This document shows positions 36,158 through 45,126 of a stretch of DNA of 64,000 nucleotides, in pieces. This stretch comes from Gammaproteobacteria bacterium (lineage in GTDB: Bacteria > Pseudomonadota > Gammaproteobacteria > HK1), in NCBI GenBank assembly GCA_012103455.1, contig WLWT01000001.1, positions 3,231,288 to 3,295,287 on the forward strand, read 5' to 3'. The notes beneath the pieces are model-generated. The model was given only the letters and a program-made list of their open reading frames with translations. It searched no databases and had not been told where the DNA came from. The translations under genes were made by a program, and so were the position numbers. Numbering within the stretch: the stretch's first letter is position 1; each line of letters opens with the position of its first letter.

Positions 36158-36240
36158 GCCTAACGCCAAGCATCACCGGCCAAAAGGAGCGCGCAGCGCT
36201 TCTTGAGGTCCGTGTGCATGCGCTTGCATGACACGGGTCA
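36158..36240 (-). repeat. attC site split by an IS110-type insertion (left part)
   Basis: It keeps GTTAGGC (36158-36164) and the stem GGAGCGCGCAGCGCTTC. The outer RYYYAAC half of this or a fused site (ACCTAAC, 36891-36897) lies on the far side of the IS110 sequence, overlapping the stop of the 35-residue peptide gene. Confidence 0.6.
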
Positions 36241-36885
36241 CCCTCCATCGTGGAATAAGATAAGGCCGGTCACTTGCTGCAACAAGTGACCGGCCCAGTA
36301 GACTGGCTGGCCACAAGACGGCAGCTTATCGAGCGGCGCACCATGGCACTCAACCGCATCAAGGTCATGCCCAAGAAACTCACTCGCGCCCACAAGGCAC
36401 TCATTGGAGCACCCGACAAAGAACTCAAGTGGCTTGACGCCAAGCTCGACGCCGCCGCCGATGGCGTTCTCCAATGGCAAGCACATTGGCGGCCAACTGC
36501 GTTCGGTATCTGGTGTAGGCAATGGCGTCTTGCACACCCTGCCCGGCGAACGGCCCGAGTTGGGCAAACGCTCCCACAAACAGAGCGCAGCCCTGTGCGC
36601 ACTGGTACCATTCAATCGCGACAGTGGGCGTTGGCGCGCAAAGCGCCGTATCCGCGGCGGTCGCGCAAACCTCAGAACACGGCTCTACATGGCCACCCTT
36701 TAGGCCATTGAGTGCAACCCCTTATTGCGCAGCTTCTATCAACGCCTGGTCGCGACAGGCAAGCACGAGAAAGCGGCCATCACCGCCTGCATGCGAAAGT
36801 TCATCGTTATCCTAAATTCCATGGTTCGCGATGAAACAATGTGGGCGCCCGATTCATTAAACGTTACGGCTTGACGGACCACAGT
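36241..36885 (+). mobile_element. IS110-family transposase remnant, inserted in an attC
   Basis: The C-terminal half of an IS110-type DEDD transposase in several frames: LATRRQLIERRTMALNRIKV, MPKKLTRAHKALI, then in another frame KHIGGQLRSVSGVGNGVLHT, PFNRDSGRWRAKRRIRGGRA and later TACMRKFIVILNSMVRD. Frameshifts break it, and the N-terminal DED part is missing. Its position, with attC sequence on both sides, resembles the IS1111-attC group of elements that target cassette sites; I cannot confirm the subgroup. Confidence 0.72.
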
Positions 36886-36891
36886 CACTTG

Positions 36892-36999
36892 TTAGGTGCG
36901 TTCTTCGTCATTGCGTTTGTTTGTTATAAAATGCACATACAACGCAATAACGAGCCCAAAAACAACAACAATCAGTGCCCCTAATGTAATACCATCCAT
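36892..36999 (-). CDS. 35-residue single-helix membrane peptide (cassette gene)
   Basis: MDGITLGALIVVVFGLVIAL, then YVHFITNKRNDEERT. One helix plus a charged tail. The ribosome site AGGAG lies 8 bases before the ATG, and the TAA stop lies inside the attC half-site ACCTAAC, a strong sign of a real cassette gene. Too short to appear in most automatic gene calls. Confidence 0.65.
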   Translation of the reverse strand: MDGITLGALIVVVFGLVIALYVHFITNKRNDEERT

Positions 37000-37016
37000 A
37001 TTTATACTCCTATTTT

Positions 37017-37341
37017 TTTGTGGCACCTCTCGCGGTAGGAACACCCGTTACCGGGCCCACCCGCACAGACCCGGACGTGCAGTCTTCCCGTATCCGGCTC
37101 CTCGGTTGTACTCGCTTTCGCGACAGGTGCTTGTTCATACCAAGACCGCATGCTGCCGCTTCCTCTCCACTACACGTGGTTTTGCCACACTCAATTCCTG
37201 CAGGGCTGCCTTGAACGTTGACCCGGTGTCACTGGATTTCTTACTGCCACGTCGGTTCAGCCATTGGTAGGCGCAGCCGATGGCAGGGCTGTCAAATCCC
37301 GATACGGCGTCGCCGTGACTGCGTACTCCGAAGTCATTATA
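37017..37341 (-). mobile_element. Group II intron remnant (third intron), 3' end
   Basis: Minus strand: the C-terminal fragment of the intron reverse transcriptase (YNDFGVRSHGDAV ... CAYQWLNRRGSKKS) followed by a domain V-like GAGCCGGATACGGGAAGAC ... GTCCGGGTCTGTGCGGG and 3' end. It is cut at 37341 by a MITE. This intron is of a different type from the two attC introns. Its end lies just upstream of the 35-residue peptide gene's ribosome site. Confidence 0.7.
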
Positions 37342-37639
37342 GGGCACCTCTAAAAATGCACTTTTTCCGCAATTGCGGCCTCAGCGCCGTGCTCGAATCC
37401 TCATGTATGACCTATCACTGCTGTCCCATAGCCCATAGAGCATACTAACCCTTTGAAATTTGTGAAAAAACTGTTTTCATGTTTCAAACCCAATGCCATA
37501 GTCAATTTTATATGGAAATCAATAGGTTATACGCTGTATTTAACCATTTTGTGGGACAGCAGTGATGACCTATACATTGCGGTTCTGCGCGCGGTGCTTC
37601 CTTGCACTCACGAAAAAATTACTGTTTTTAGAGGTGCCC
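37342..37639 (+). mobile_element. MITE-like element, copy 7, interrupted by another MITE
   Basis: GGGCACCTCTAAAAATGC ... GTTTTTAGAGGTGCCC. The 149-base element at 37416-37564 splits it; without the insert it is the usual ~140 bases. Its flanks do not match and the neighbouring intron and ISKra4 left end are both cut here, so it marks a deletion joint. Confidence 0.85.
37416..37564. mobile_element. 149-base MITE with CACTGCTGTCCCA ends and 9-base target duplication
   Basis: Inverted ends CACTGCTGTCCCA / TGGGACAGCAGTG. ATGACCTAT is duplicated at 37407-37415 and 37565-37573. The same end sequence occurs at the right end of the nearby ISKra4-type element (39271-39284), so it is probably a non-autonomous derivative moved by that transposase type. 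Confidence 0.88.
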
Positions 37640-37794
37640 TTGAAGCATTTGTTATACTCCGTGGAAGAATACAAACGGTGATATTTTGAAACGCTGAGAA
37701 AGAGCCTGAATGGGCGCGCTCTTAAAATAATGTAACCACTTGTCGGTAGTTGAGTTATAATCTGATCTCTTTTGTCAAGAGAAGGATACCCATT

Positions 37795-39179
37795 ATGAGC
37801 CGTGCGGAAATAGTCAAGCGCAGTGATGCAACGGTTACCTTGCAAGTCACCATTTCTTTAGATCCCAAATCAATGCTTCGCTCGGAAGAAGCTATTCGTG
37901 ATGCGTTAAATGATGTAGGTTGTTTGGCTGCTGAACAAGCCCTTAAACAGTTTGATACCGATGGTTCTCCAGTCATTTTGGGTGACCTCAAAAGAGCTTT
38001 ACCACAAAACCTATCAAACTCAGTGGGGTGAGGCCAGAGTGGATCGCCACGTTTATCAATCAACTAAAGGGCACCTCTAATAATTCACATTCTGAAATCT
38101 GACGATCAATAAAATCAGTCACTTACGCTCTAGCGAAATGTCAAAATCGTAATTTTTAGAGGTGCCCTAAAGGTGGTCGCCAATATTGTCCATTAGAAAA
38201 AGACGCAAGGATCTTTCTAACGGCAACACCTGGCTTTGTCAAGTTGCTCTCTTGTAAATACGCAGAACTGGGCTCTAGTCGAGCCTTATTTGATTTGCAG
38301 CACTGTCATGGTCGAAGCATAGCGAGAAGCTATTTGAAATCTATAGGTGACGCAGTGGGAAGCGTCGCTCAAGCGAAAGAACAGGCATGGACCTATGCCC
38401 CACCGCAATTAGATAAACCAGTTAAGAGCGTGAGTGTCGGCATAGATGGGACCTGCATGCTGTTAACTGAAGGCGGTTGGCGCGAGTCGATGGTGGGGAC
38501 TATAAGTCTTTATGATCGCGAAGGGCAAAGACTGCATACCATTCAAATGGGGGCGACACCGGAATAGGGCAAGAAGAAGTTTTATGGTCGATTCGATCAA
38601 GAGTTATCGAAGGTCAAGGAACGATATCCCAAGGCAAGCTATGTTGCAATAGCTGATGGAGCGAGAAGCAATGGGTCTTATTTGAGTTCTAGAACTGATC
38701 GACAGTGGGTAGATTTTTGGCATGCTGTGGGTTATTTGGGTAAAGCAGCCGATGCGCTATTTTCAGGAAAAAGACAGCGTGTTGAACGTGAGGAGTGGCT
38801 TGACCAAGCCTGTCATCGACTTAAAAGCCAACCGGGTTCAGCGGCCCGGCTATACAATGAGTTAAAAGAGCACCTTGAGAGTGGGTCGTTTAAAAAGACC
38901 GATAAAGAGCACTTATTAACATCGGTCACTTATTTTAACAATAACAAATCCAAGATGCATTATTCTCGGCATCAGTCGGACCATTTACCGACCGGGTCAG
39001 GTGTGACTGAAGCGGCTTGTAAAACATTGGTTAAGCAGCGCTTATGCCATTCAGGCAGGCGCTGGAAGGAGGCAGGGGCTCAAGCCGTTCTGTCATTGCG
39101 TGGTTTGACCCACACGGATGCTCGTTGGGATCAATTTTGGCGTAAGATCGATCAATACGGGTTTGATTTAGCCGCTTAA
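37795..39179 (+). pseudogene. ISKra4-family transposase, multiply inactivated
   Basis: N-terminal MSRAEIVKRSDATVTLQVTI; a frameshift near 38005 leads into the conserved KTYQTQWGEARVDRHVYQS; then a 99-base MITE interrupts the frame (38069-38167), after which GGRQYCPLEKDARIFLTATP continues. A TAG at 38564-38566 replaces Tyr in GATPEYGKKKF-type sequence, and the rest (YVAIADGARSNG with a catalytic Asp, DFWHAVGYLGKAADALF, GSGVTEAACKTLVKQRL with a catalytic Glu) is intact to the end. Three independent lesions, so it is dead. Confidence 0.85.
38069..38167 (+). mobile_element. Short (99-base) MITE with GGGCACCTCTAA ends inside the ISKra4 transposase
   Basis: Same terminal sequence as the 140-base family but a different AT-rich interior. 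TAAA (CTAA) is duplicated at the flanks, and removing it restores the transposase frame across the joint (QSTK|GGRQYC). Confidence 0.88.
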
Positions 39180-39270
39180 TACATCATATTGAAAGCACAT
39201 CCATTCAAAGAAGATCCTCCGGGCCCTATTGAAACTCAGGTACAGATGCAGTTTACATTCTCATGAAAGT

Positions 39271-39489
39271 TTATGGGACAGCAGTGACTTGAGTTATGTA
39301 TGCCTCATCATGCAAACGCATGTTGATTTCCTCTGGAGAGGCCGTTTCAAAGAAAAGTTCTATGGTCTCTTTTAAATGTTCTCTGGCTTCTTGTACTGTA
39401 TCGCCTTGACTCGCAATGTCGAGTTCTGGACAAAGGGACACATAAGAGTTTCCTTCACTTTCTATCAGAGCAGTAAGTATTTTCTTCAT
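39271..39489 (-). CDS. HicB-like antitoxin (cassette gene), C-terminus overwritten by IS end
   Basis: 72 residues: MKKILTALIESEGNSYVSLC, then PELDIASQGDTVQEAREHLK, the HicB partial RNase H-like fold. The last residues TAVP and the stop are encoded by the inverted end of the ISKra4 element, replacing the native last few codons (family members continue a few residues past TQV). No hicA is adjacent. It may still fold. The cassette's own attC on the 3' side has been lost to the IS. Confidence 0.75.
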   Translation of the reverse strand: MKKILTALIESEGNSYVSLCPELDIASQGDTVQEAREHLKETIELFFETASPEEINMRLHDEAYITQVTAVP

Positions 39490-39580
39490 ACTATTTCTCA
39501 GTCATTACCGCTTACTTCAAATTAAACGTTTCCATAACATTCAGACAGCAAAAATAGTTAAAACATCTGAAATATTGAAC

Positions 39581-39655
39581 ACCTAACGCCAAGCATGAGA
39601 GGCGGGAAGAATCGCACAGCGATTGTGTAGGTCCTTCTCGATGCGCATGTTAGAC
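39581..39655 (-). repeat. attC site (75 bases)
   Basis: GTCTAAC ... GTTAGGT on the minus strand with arms GCATCGAGAAGGACC / CCCGCCTCTCATGC. It lies 12 bases after the stop of the DUF4411 gene. Confidence 0.85.
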
Positions 39656-39667
39656 CAACCCGGCTTA

Positions 39668-40150
39668 CTATCCGAACACTTCCTTGGTTGCTTTGAGATA
39701 GTCAATAAAGTTCCCACACTCCACAGATACACTTTCCAACTGGCATACGGCTGGAATTTTGTACCTTTTCATATTTGCAGGCTTTGTATTCTGGACGCTT
39801 TCGTTGGACGTTAAGGGCCACCCATTCTCTGCACAAGTAGCGACGATTATGAGATCGTTTTCATCGACCCCGTCGGAGTGGAAGTCACCGCCCTCTATTC
39901 CAAGGGTGTGCATGATCATTTGAGCGCGCGCTAGTACCGTTCCCGAGGTTTCAATTCGTTCGATTGGAATTAGCCCTAACCAGTCCGCGCACTCCTGTGA
40001 CACACGCTCGACCTCTTCGAATGCGACATCCGACATGACAATCCGCTTTTACTCTATCTCGCTCTTCATCCACGTCCAAAGCGTTGGAAATTGTTCAAGT
40101 GGATAGTTGTCCCATGCGTATATGACTGACGATGCGTCAAATGCTCGCAT
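39668..40150 (-). pseudogene. DUF4411 (PIN-like) toxin with an internal stop
   Basis: Read from ATG 40150: [20 protein letters not shown] then [13 protein letters not shown], a TAA as codon 34 (40049-40051), then in the same frame KRIVMSDVAFEEVERVSQEC, GVDENDLIIVATC and YKIPAVCQLESV. Total 160 codons, normal for DUF4411, a PIN-like family commonly paired with XRE-ImmA/IrrE regulators. The nonsense change (TAA for AAA or similar) probably abolishes the toxin unless translation restarts at Met39. Its ATG overlaps the end of the regulator gene by 14 bases. Confidence 0.78.
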
Positions 40151-41285
40151 AGTACTCTTCAAGAGCATGAATATCGTGGAGTTTTAGATTGTCCAGATAT
40201 CGACTTGCCTTTGTCAAAGAAATTGCGTCCGTGCTTATGCCGTCAAGCACCGCTCGTACAAAGCGATCCCCGAACATGTGAATGGGTTCCCTGTGACAAT
40301 ATCCTCGATTACCGCCCTCTTTCTGTCCAAAGGCCTGACTCGCCTTCCAAAGGCAGTAGGCACGGCACCTGTCAGAGGTAACCCTCCCGCTGTCCAGAAG
40401 ACGGCGTAGTACAACCTCTCCGCTCGCTCCGGTCCGCTGTTGAATCGGCTTGAGCCAATCGTCAACATCCGCCGGTTCGTCTGGAACAGACGCAGTGCCA
40501 ATTAGCACCAATTCTGCGTCCGGCACCAAGAAAGCTCCAGCAAATTGGTTGGCCTCGCGCTCATCTGTATCATCGGATTCAAAGTCGCGTTCACTATCTA
40601 TCGCGCTTTTGTGATGTAGGAGTAGGTGGCCCAGCTCGTGAGTCAGAGTGAACGTCTGCCTTGCTTCGGCCACTTGCTTTCGGACGAAGATCACAGGACA
40701 GGTGTCCTGGTACAGACTAAATCCGAGCATAGTGCTCTCCTTGGGCACCTGCCACTGGCCGTTGTATCCGTTGCTTCGGAACACCAAGATTCCAACGCGT
40801 TCGATACTTTCTCGATATGTATCGAAGCTGTTCTCTCGGTCGATCCCAAGCCACTTGCGAGCTACCCGAGCTGACCCGGTCACATCGCGATCAGCGATGT
40901 CCGGTGGTTCAAAGACCGGTATTTCACTTACTCGAAGTTCTTCGAGGAGACCAAAGTATCTCTCCCTCTGAGTCTCCGCTTGACGAATTATTTTCCAGAC
41001 CTTTGGTGCGATCTCTGGTGCTTGATTGGCAAGGGTTCGAAATTGCGGCGTGTACGCGGTCTCGTCCCGTACAGGGGTGGATTCAAGGAAGAAGAAGACA
41101 CTTCGACCGAAGTATTTCGAAATTTGGCGTAACTGCCTGAACGTGACCCCTCCTTCGCCATCCAGTAGCCTTGAGATGGTATTGGCAGAGATGCCGAGTT
41201 CCGACGCCATATCAGACGGCGCCAAGCCAATCTGGTCCGCGCACCAAGCGATGCGGGCGGGGTTGATGTCAGTGAGCCGCTCCAT
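40137..41285 (-). CDS. XRE-ImmA/IrrE regulator/antitoxin (cassette gene)
   Basis: 382 residues. The N-terminal helix-turn-helix ([20 protein letters not shown], then SRLLDGEGG) is followed by an ImmA/IrrE zinc peptidase domain with HExxH in [12 protein letters not shown] near residue 220. In known pairs the XRE-ImmA protein represses and neutralises the DUF4411 partner encoded next to it; here the partner has a stop codon. It is the only gene of its cassette besides that partner. It starts directly behind a promoter whose -10 is 6 bases from the ATG. Confidence 0.85.
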   Translation of the reverse strand: MERLTDINPARIAWCADQIGLAPSDMASELGISANTISRLLDGEGGVTFRQLRQISKYFGRSVFFFLESTPVRDETAYTPQFRTLANQAPEIAPKVWKIIRQAETQRERYFGLLEELRVSEIPVFEPPDIADRDVTGSARVARKWLGIDRENSFDTYRESIERVGILVFRSNGYNGQWQVPKESTMLGFSLYQDTCPVIFVRKQVAEARQTFTLTHELGHLLLHHKSAIDSERDFESDDTDEREANQFAGAFLVPDAELVLIGTASVPDEPADVDDWLKPIQQRTGASGEVVLRRLLDSGRVTSDRCRAYCLWKASQAFGQKEGGNRGYCHREPIHMFGDRFVRAVLDGISTDAISLTKASRYLDNLKLHDIHALEEYYASI

Positions 41286-41291
41286 ATGGCA

Positions 41292-41320
41292 ATTCTACGT
41301 CCCCTCTGGGCAGTTGTCTC
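41292..41320 (-). promoter_or_regulatory. Cassette promoter giving a leaderless mRNA
   Basis: GAGACA (41315-41320), 17 bases, TAGAAT (41292-41297), then 6 bases to the ATG of the XRE-ImmA gene. Transcription would start at or next to the ATG. Confidence 0.5.
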
Positions 41321-41345
41321 GACTGCCTCATGGGCTGGGGGTCCA

Positions 41346-43191
41346 ATCGGGATAGGGGGGCACCTCCCGATGCCCCTCCTCCCACCCCACCGGGCCTACG
41401 GAGCACGTACCCCGGCGGTTCATTATCGTGTCGTTTCTGGTTCATGCTGATAAGGCTACCAGCCCCAAGTCTTTAAAGTCCCTATGGGGTAAGGCCTAGT
41501 AAAGGGCTGGGCTTGCACTCAACCGCCATGGGCCATGGGCCGATTTCGCGGTATTCCACGCCCATCGACGTTCAACGCCCAAAGCCCTGAGCGTGCGGTA
41601 GCCCGACCTGTCCCACGGTTTCCATAGGTCGCACCGTAACTTCCGCCGTATCCCTTTGTCCGGGTCGCGCTGCGGGCTCTTTACTGGGGCGATACCCAAG
41701 TAAGCGTTCCAACCCAGCAGGGATTTCTTTCAATTCAGCGATAAGCTGATAGATAGCAATGGCCTCGGGTCCGGCGGCCTAGCCCCCTTACCGGGTGGTT
41801 CACCTTCTGCACTGCCTTTTCAGACACTTTGAGTGTGTGGCCAGGGCGTGGGCTACAGGTAAACCCCAGGACTGTCCGGTTGCAGGGACGAACCCCCGCA
41901 CTTTTGGCGACATGGACCTTGAGCCCTAAGGTAGGCTCGGCAAAGTGGGGGATGCTTTGTTTTACCCGTTCGCCTGCGCGTGGGCGGCGTCCATAGATTG
42001 GGCAGTCATCGGCCTAGCGAACGAAGGGGTGGCCTCGCCGTTCCCGTTCCCAGTCAAGCTCATTGAGGGCCATATTTGATAACAGCGGTGACCGCGGGCT
42101 CCCTTGTGGTACGCCTTCGGCTGTTTTCTCATACCTTCCATTGATTTCAACGCCCGATGTCAGCTAGCCGTTGAGCAGCCCTAGCCGGGCTTTGTCTTGG
42201 ATTTCAGTTTTCAGCTTAGGCATTCACCGGTCCTGCTTGACCCGGTCGAAGACGCTGCCGAAGTCCAGAGCAACGACCCACTTGCGGCCTTTGATGCGCT
42301 CGCTTTGTGCCCGGTGTAGCGCTTGTTGTGCACTGCGCATCCGGCGCAAACCGTAGCGGTTGGGATGGAATGGCGGTTCCCGCATCCAGCGCAGCACTTG
42401 TGCTATTGCTGGCTGGATAACACGGTCGGTGACCGGGGGTAGGCCCCGTTTGCGCAGGCGTCCGTGTGGTTGGGGTATCTCGATTCGCAGCGCCGGTTGT
42501 GGCTGATAGGTGCCTGCCAGCCGTGGCGCCTTGATAGCAGGCCTGTGGTGCTTCAGGTAGCCTGACCGTTCATCTACCGTCATACCCTCTACACCCGCTG
42601 CACCTTCGGTTACGTTGGACTGGTTTCAATGCCTGTATCCGCTTTTCCTTGTCCACTACCTGCATCATCCATGAACCCGCTTCGAGGGCGTCCTGAGGGC
42701 GTTTTCCTCCCCTCACCTGTTCTGCCTCCCACTCGCGGGAGGCACTTCGCCTCGCCGGTCGGCGGCTGTCAGGTCCTACTTCAAACCGTTCATGATGCCG
42801 ATAAGGTTCAGACCTTCAACCGCCGAGGACACGGCCTACTCTGTCTTTTGCTGACTTGTGCCCTACGGTCAAATCCAGTTACCCCGATTTCAGTGCTTCC
42901 GGCACCTATGACAGACCTCTCGGGCTAAGACACACAGCTTTCAGGGCGTAAACGCTGGATTTATAAAACCTATCCCGTCTGTAGAGGGAAGACTTCGTGG
43001 TCACGTGCCCACTGGTCTCGGATACCTCACACCTTCTATCCGGTTCCTGTTCGTCACCCCGCCAGTTTGCGTTGGACTTCCTCCAGCCCACACCTCACGA
43101 TGTAATCCTTGTCCTTCCGCTAACCTTCAACTCCACGAATACTTGGTAAGAGGACTTTCACCTCGCTAGGTCTGTGTCATGCCCAGCATAC
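41346..43191 (-). mobile_element. Group II intron 1 inserted in an attC site
   Basis: About 1846 bases. 5' end GTATGCTGGGCATGACAC with GGTGAAAGTCC downstream; 3' end with domain V-like GAACCGCCGGGGTACGTG ... and terminal CCCTATCCCGAT. Removing it joins GGCGT to TGGAC, restoring a GTTGGAC-type attC end. Same strand as the cassette genes. Its reverse transcriptase is broken. Confidence 0.78.
41496..42583 (-). pseudogene. Group II intron reverse transcriptase, inactivated at YADD
   Basis: Fragments in one to two frames: GTYQPQPALRIEIPQPHGRL, PPVTDRVIQPAIAQVL, GLRRMRSAQQALHRAQ, KWVVALDFGSVFDRV, EGVPQGSPRSPLLSNMALNE, the active site as FVR-stop-ADDC (TAG at 42014-42016 in place of the YADD Tyr), and C-terminal RSGYRTLRALGVERRWAWN. 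Further stops and shifts occur near 41780 and 42210. The intron cannot move by itself. Confidence 0.8.
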
Positions 43192-43250
43192 ACGCCAATT
43201 TCAGGGGCTGCGCCGCAGGCGCAGTCCCCTGGAAATTTTTGTCAGTTCTC
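43192..43250 (-). repeat. attC-like site interrupted by group II intron 1
   Basis: Stem CAGGGGACTGCGCC / GGCGCAGCCCCTG with AAATTGGCGT at the intron junction; the outer RYYYAAC is degenerate. The other part (TTGGAC) is at 41341-41346. Confidence 0.6.
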
Positions 43251-43411
43251 GCTCATGAATCTTTCCCAGGTAGCTTAAGATCCGGTACCAGCTCAACTAA
43301 CTCATTATATGATGAAGTTAAATTTAAGATCGATTCGTTGCTAACTTCGACACTTGGAATATGCTTTTGAAAATAGTCTTTGAGACAAAACAAAGTTTCA
43401 ACTAATATTGC

Positions 43412-44040
43412 CTAGTGGGTGGCGAATAAGTCTTTACTTAGATTCTCATTAAAATCTGAAATAAAGCTAAACCTAAGCGGTGATATAAGCATATCAGACA
43501 TGCTATTTCCTTTTACTATTGAAGACAACGTATCATGACAATTCAAATGAGCAATATCTGTTAGCTTACTATAGATAAGCTTATAGTGCTGATCGAGGAC
43601 CTTTATATTTGGAGCTTTTTTATCTCTCATTGACCCAGCTACAGTGTGTCGCATCTGACGTAAGAGCTTCTAATTCTTGTCTTATGAGGCAATAAGCTTG
43701 CACATATGCGCCTTCAAATATAACGTTTTCTACAATTCGGATCCCTGAAACATATGAAGCCAAAATAGCTTCAAATTTTTTTCTTTCTTCTACAATATGG
43801 GAATATGCCTTTTGATGCAGATAAAATTAAATCTCCTTTACTTGGTTCTTTAACAACCATCAAGTCATAGTTATTCCATATTTTACTTAAACAGTCGCTA
43901 AGTTCTGATCTTATTAGGTCTCAAAATACATAAAAACTCTCCAAGTCGTGTTGCAGTTTTTTTCTACAGTTCGTAATATGCTTGTCTTGAAACACATCAA
44001 GTTCAGTCAACAGAAACTGTCTATTAAGATCATTAATCAT
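43412..44040 (-). pseudogene. AT-rich hypothetical gene, broken (cassette gene)
   Basis: From ATG 44040: MINDLNRQFLLTELDVFQDK, then HITNCRKKLQHDLESFYVF and a stop, further pieces with stops (LSKIWNNYDLMVVKEPSKGD), and a last open part ending at 43412 (NIKVLDQHYKLIYSKLTDIA, HLNCHDTLSSIVKG). The helical pattern with YxxLsxxxH near the end resembles DUF5677-type proteins, but I am not certain. Much lower GC than its surroundings, so a foreign origin is likely. At least three lesions. Confidence 0.5.
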
Positions 44041-44072
44041 ACTTAAACTTTATCTAATTTATATGCATAGAG

Positions 44073-44159
44073 AGCTAACGGCAACGCTCACCCGCGGCCA
44101 AAAGCAGAACGACAACAGGAGCGGCGCTTTTGGCGGTCAGGTGTAGCGTTTTGTTATGC
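44073..44159 (-). repeat. attC site (87 bases)
   Basis: GCATAAC ... GTTAGCT on the minus strand, with long arms CCGCCAAAAGCGCC / TGCTTTTGGCCGCGG. It lies 7 bases past the stop of the gene ending at 44167. Confidence 0.88.
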
Positions 44160-44166
44160 CAGCTCA

Positions 44167-44475
44167 TTAGCCTTGTACCGTACATTGGATCGTGATGGTT
44201 CCCGTTGCAGTCGCGCTACATCTGATACCGATCCAGAAAGTCCACCAAATTCTCTGGCAGGTGGCGGTAGGTGTTGGCGCATTATTTTGCCCAGGTACTT
44301 TCAAACAACCTTCTGCGCAAACAGCTTGATTTACCTGATTCGTTAGATCGTTAAGCACAGCTGTTTGTGCCCTTGAGGCAGCAGCTCTTCTATTAGAATT
44401 CGTGAATACTCCTGTACTCGTCCTGGTTTTGGTACTTCTGAAGGTGTGTGTTCCAGGGCAATTTATTGTCACCAT
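44167..44475 (-). CDS. Hypothetical cysteine-containing protein (cassette gene)
   Basis: 102 residues: MVTINCPGTHTFRSTKTRTS, an Ala/Arg-rich helix, VCAEGCLKVPGQ and CQRIWWTFWIGIRCSATATG. Five Cys and a beta-rich C-terminus. I do not recognise a family. AGGAG lies 8 bases upstream of the ATG. Intact, in its own cassette with an attC directly behind it. Confidence 0.75.
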   Translation of the reverse strand: MVTINCPGTHTFRSTKTRTSTGVFTNSNRRAAASRAQTAVLNDLTNQVNQAVCAEGCLKVPGQNNAPTPTATCQRIWWTFWIGIRCSATATGTITIQCTVQG

Positions 44476-44524
44476 AATTATTCTCCTATTTATTTTAGCT
44501 CATTAATATCTCTTCTTTTACAAC

Positions 44525-44617
44525 GCATAACGACAACCACAAGGGGCCGCAGCGCAGCGGAGGTCCCTACCCATGTAGCGACAGCGGAATGGGCAAAACT
44601 TGGTGGACTTGTTATGC
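44525..44617 (-). repeat. attC site (93 bases)
   Basis: GCATAAC ... GTTATGC on the minus strand with hairpin core GGACCTCCGCTGCGCTGCGG. It lies 12 bases past the stop of the upstream cassette gene. Confidence 0.87.
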
Positions 44618-44629
44618 ATTGATGCCCAA

Positions 44630-45004
44630 CTATAGGCAGAAAACGTTCTCAACCCACGTATCCTTTTCATAAGGACCATGAATTGATTGAAAGCAGCCAC
44701 GACTCTCTTCGATGTCTCGGGCAAGATCCGTGGCGACCCAATCAACGGTACAAATCACTCTATTTGTATCGAGAATGACACCCTTCACAACACCAATGTG
44801 AAATATGCGTATTCCAGTTTGACCCTGACCTTTCATTCGCTTAATCGCAATGCGGTCTCCAGCTTTTATTTCAGATGCCTTCTTGTATTGACTCGGTTGC
44901 TGGTCTTCTTCCCAGCCAAGCATCCAGTAGCCTTCGGCCACGAATTTTTGGTCCTGATGTTCGACGCCACCCCAAGCGGCGCCAACGAGCCAGTAATTAG
45001 GCAT
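44630..45004 (-). CDS. Hypothetical PUA/EVE-like protein (cassette gene)
   Basis: 124 residues from ATG 45004 (AGGAG 8 bases ahead; the longer frame to 45202 reads through the attC and is rejected). MPNYWLVGAAWGGVEHQDQK, then the W-rich EGYWMLGWEE and KAGDRIAIKRMKGQGQTGIR, a pattern like EVE/PUA-related folds that bind modified bases. An intact single-gene cassette. Function unknown; a nucleic-acid-binding or defence role is a guess. Confidence 0.78.
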   Translation of the reverse strand: MPNYWLVGAAWGGVEHQDQKFVAEGYWMLGWEEDQQPSQYKKASEIKAGDRIAIKRMKGQGQTGIRIFHIGVVKGVILDTNRVICTVDWVATDLARDIEESRGCFQSIHGPYEKDTWVENVFCL

Positions 45005-45021
45005 GATTATTCTCCTGTAAT

Positions 45022-45126
45022 GCATAACGTCCCGGCTCAGGCGCCCGCCAAAGCGGCCCACCGAAACCGAAATCATACACTGAACTCGCGCCGCTTTGGC
45101 GGGTCGCCTGGAACTGCTTGTTAGGC
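45022..45126 (-). repeat. attC site (105 bases)
   Basis: GCCTAAC ... GTTATGC on the minus strand, arms GGCGACCCGCCAAAGCGGC / GCCGCTTTGGCGGGCGCC. GCCTAAC contains the stop codon of the upstream gene. The clearest attC in the window. Confidence 0.93.

Larger units (their letters stand above)
37795..39284 (+). mobile_element. ISKra4-family insertion sequence, degenerate; left end missing
   Basis: The transposase in pieces (37795-39179) plus the right end GGGACAGCAGTG at 39273-39284. No matching left end is found between 37639 and 37795. The right end lies in the last codons of a hicB-like cassette gene. Confidence 0.8.

Noticed and set aside
36238..36615. Minus-strand frames over the IS110 remnant
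   Set aside because: They are antisense to recognisable transposase segments on the plus strand.
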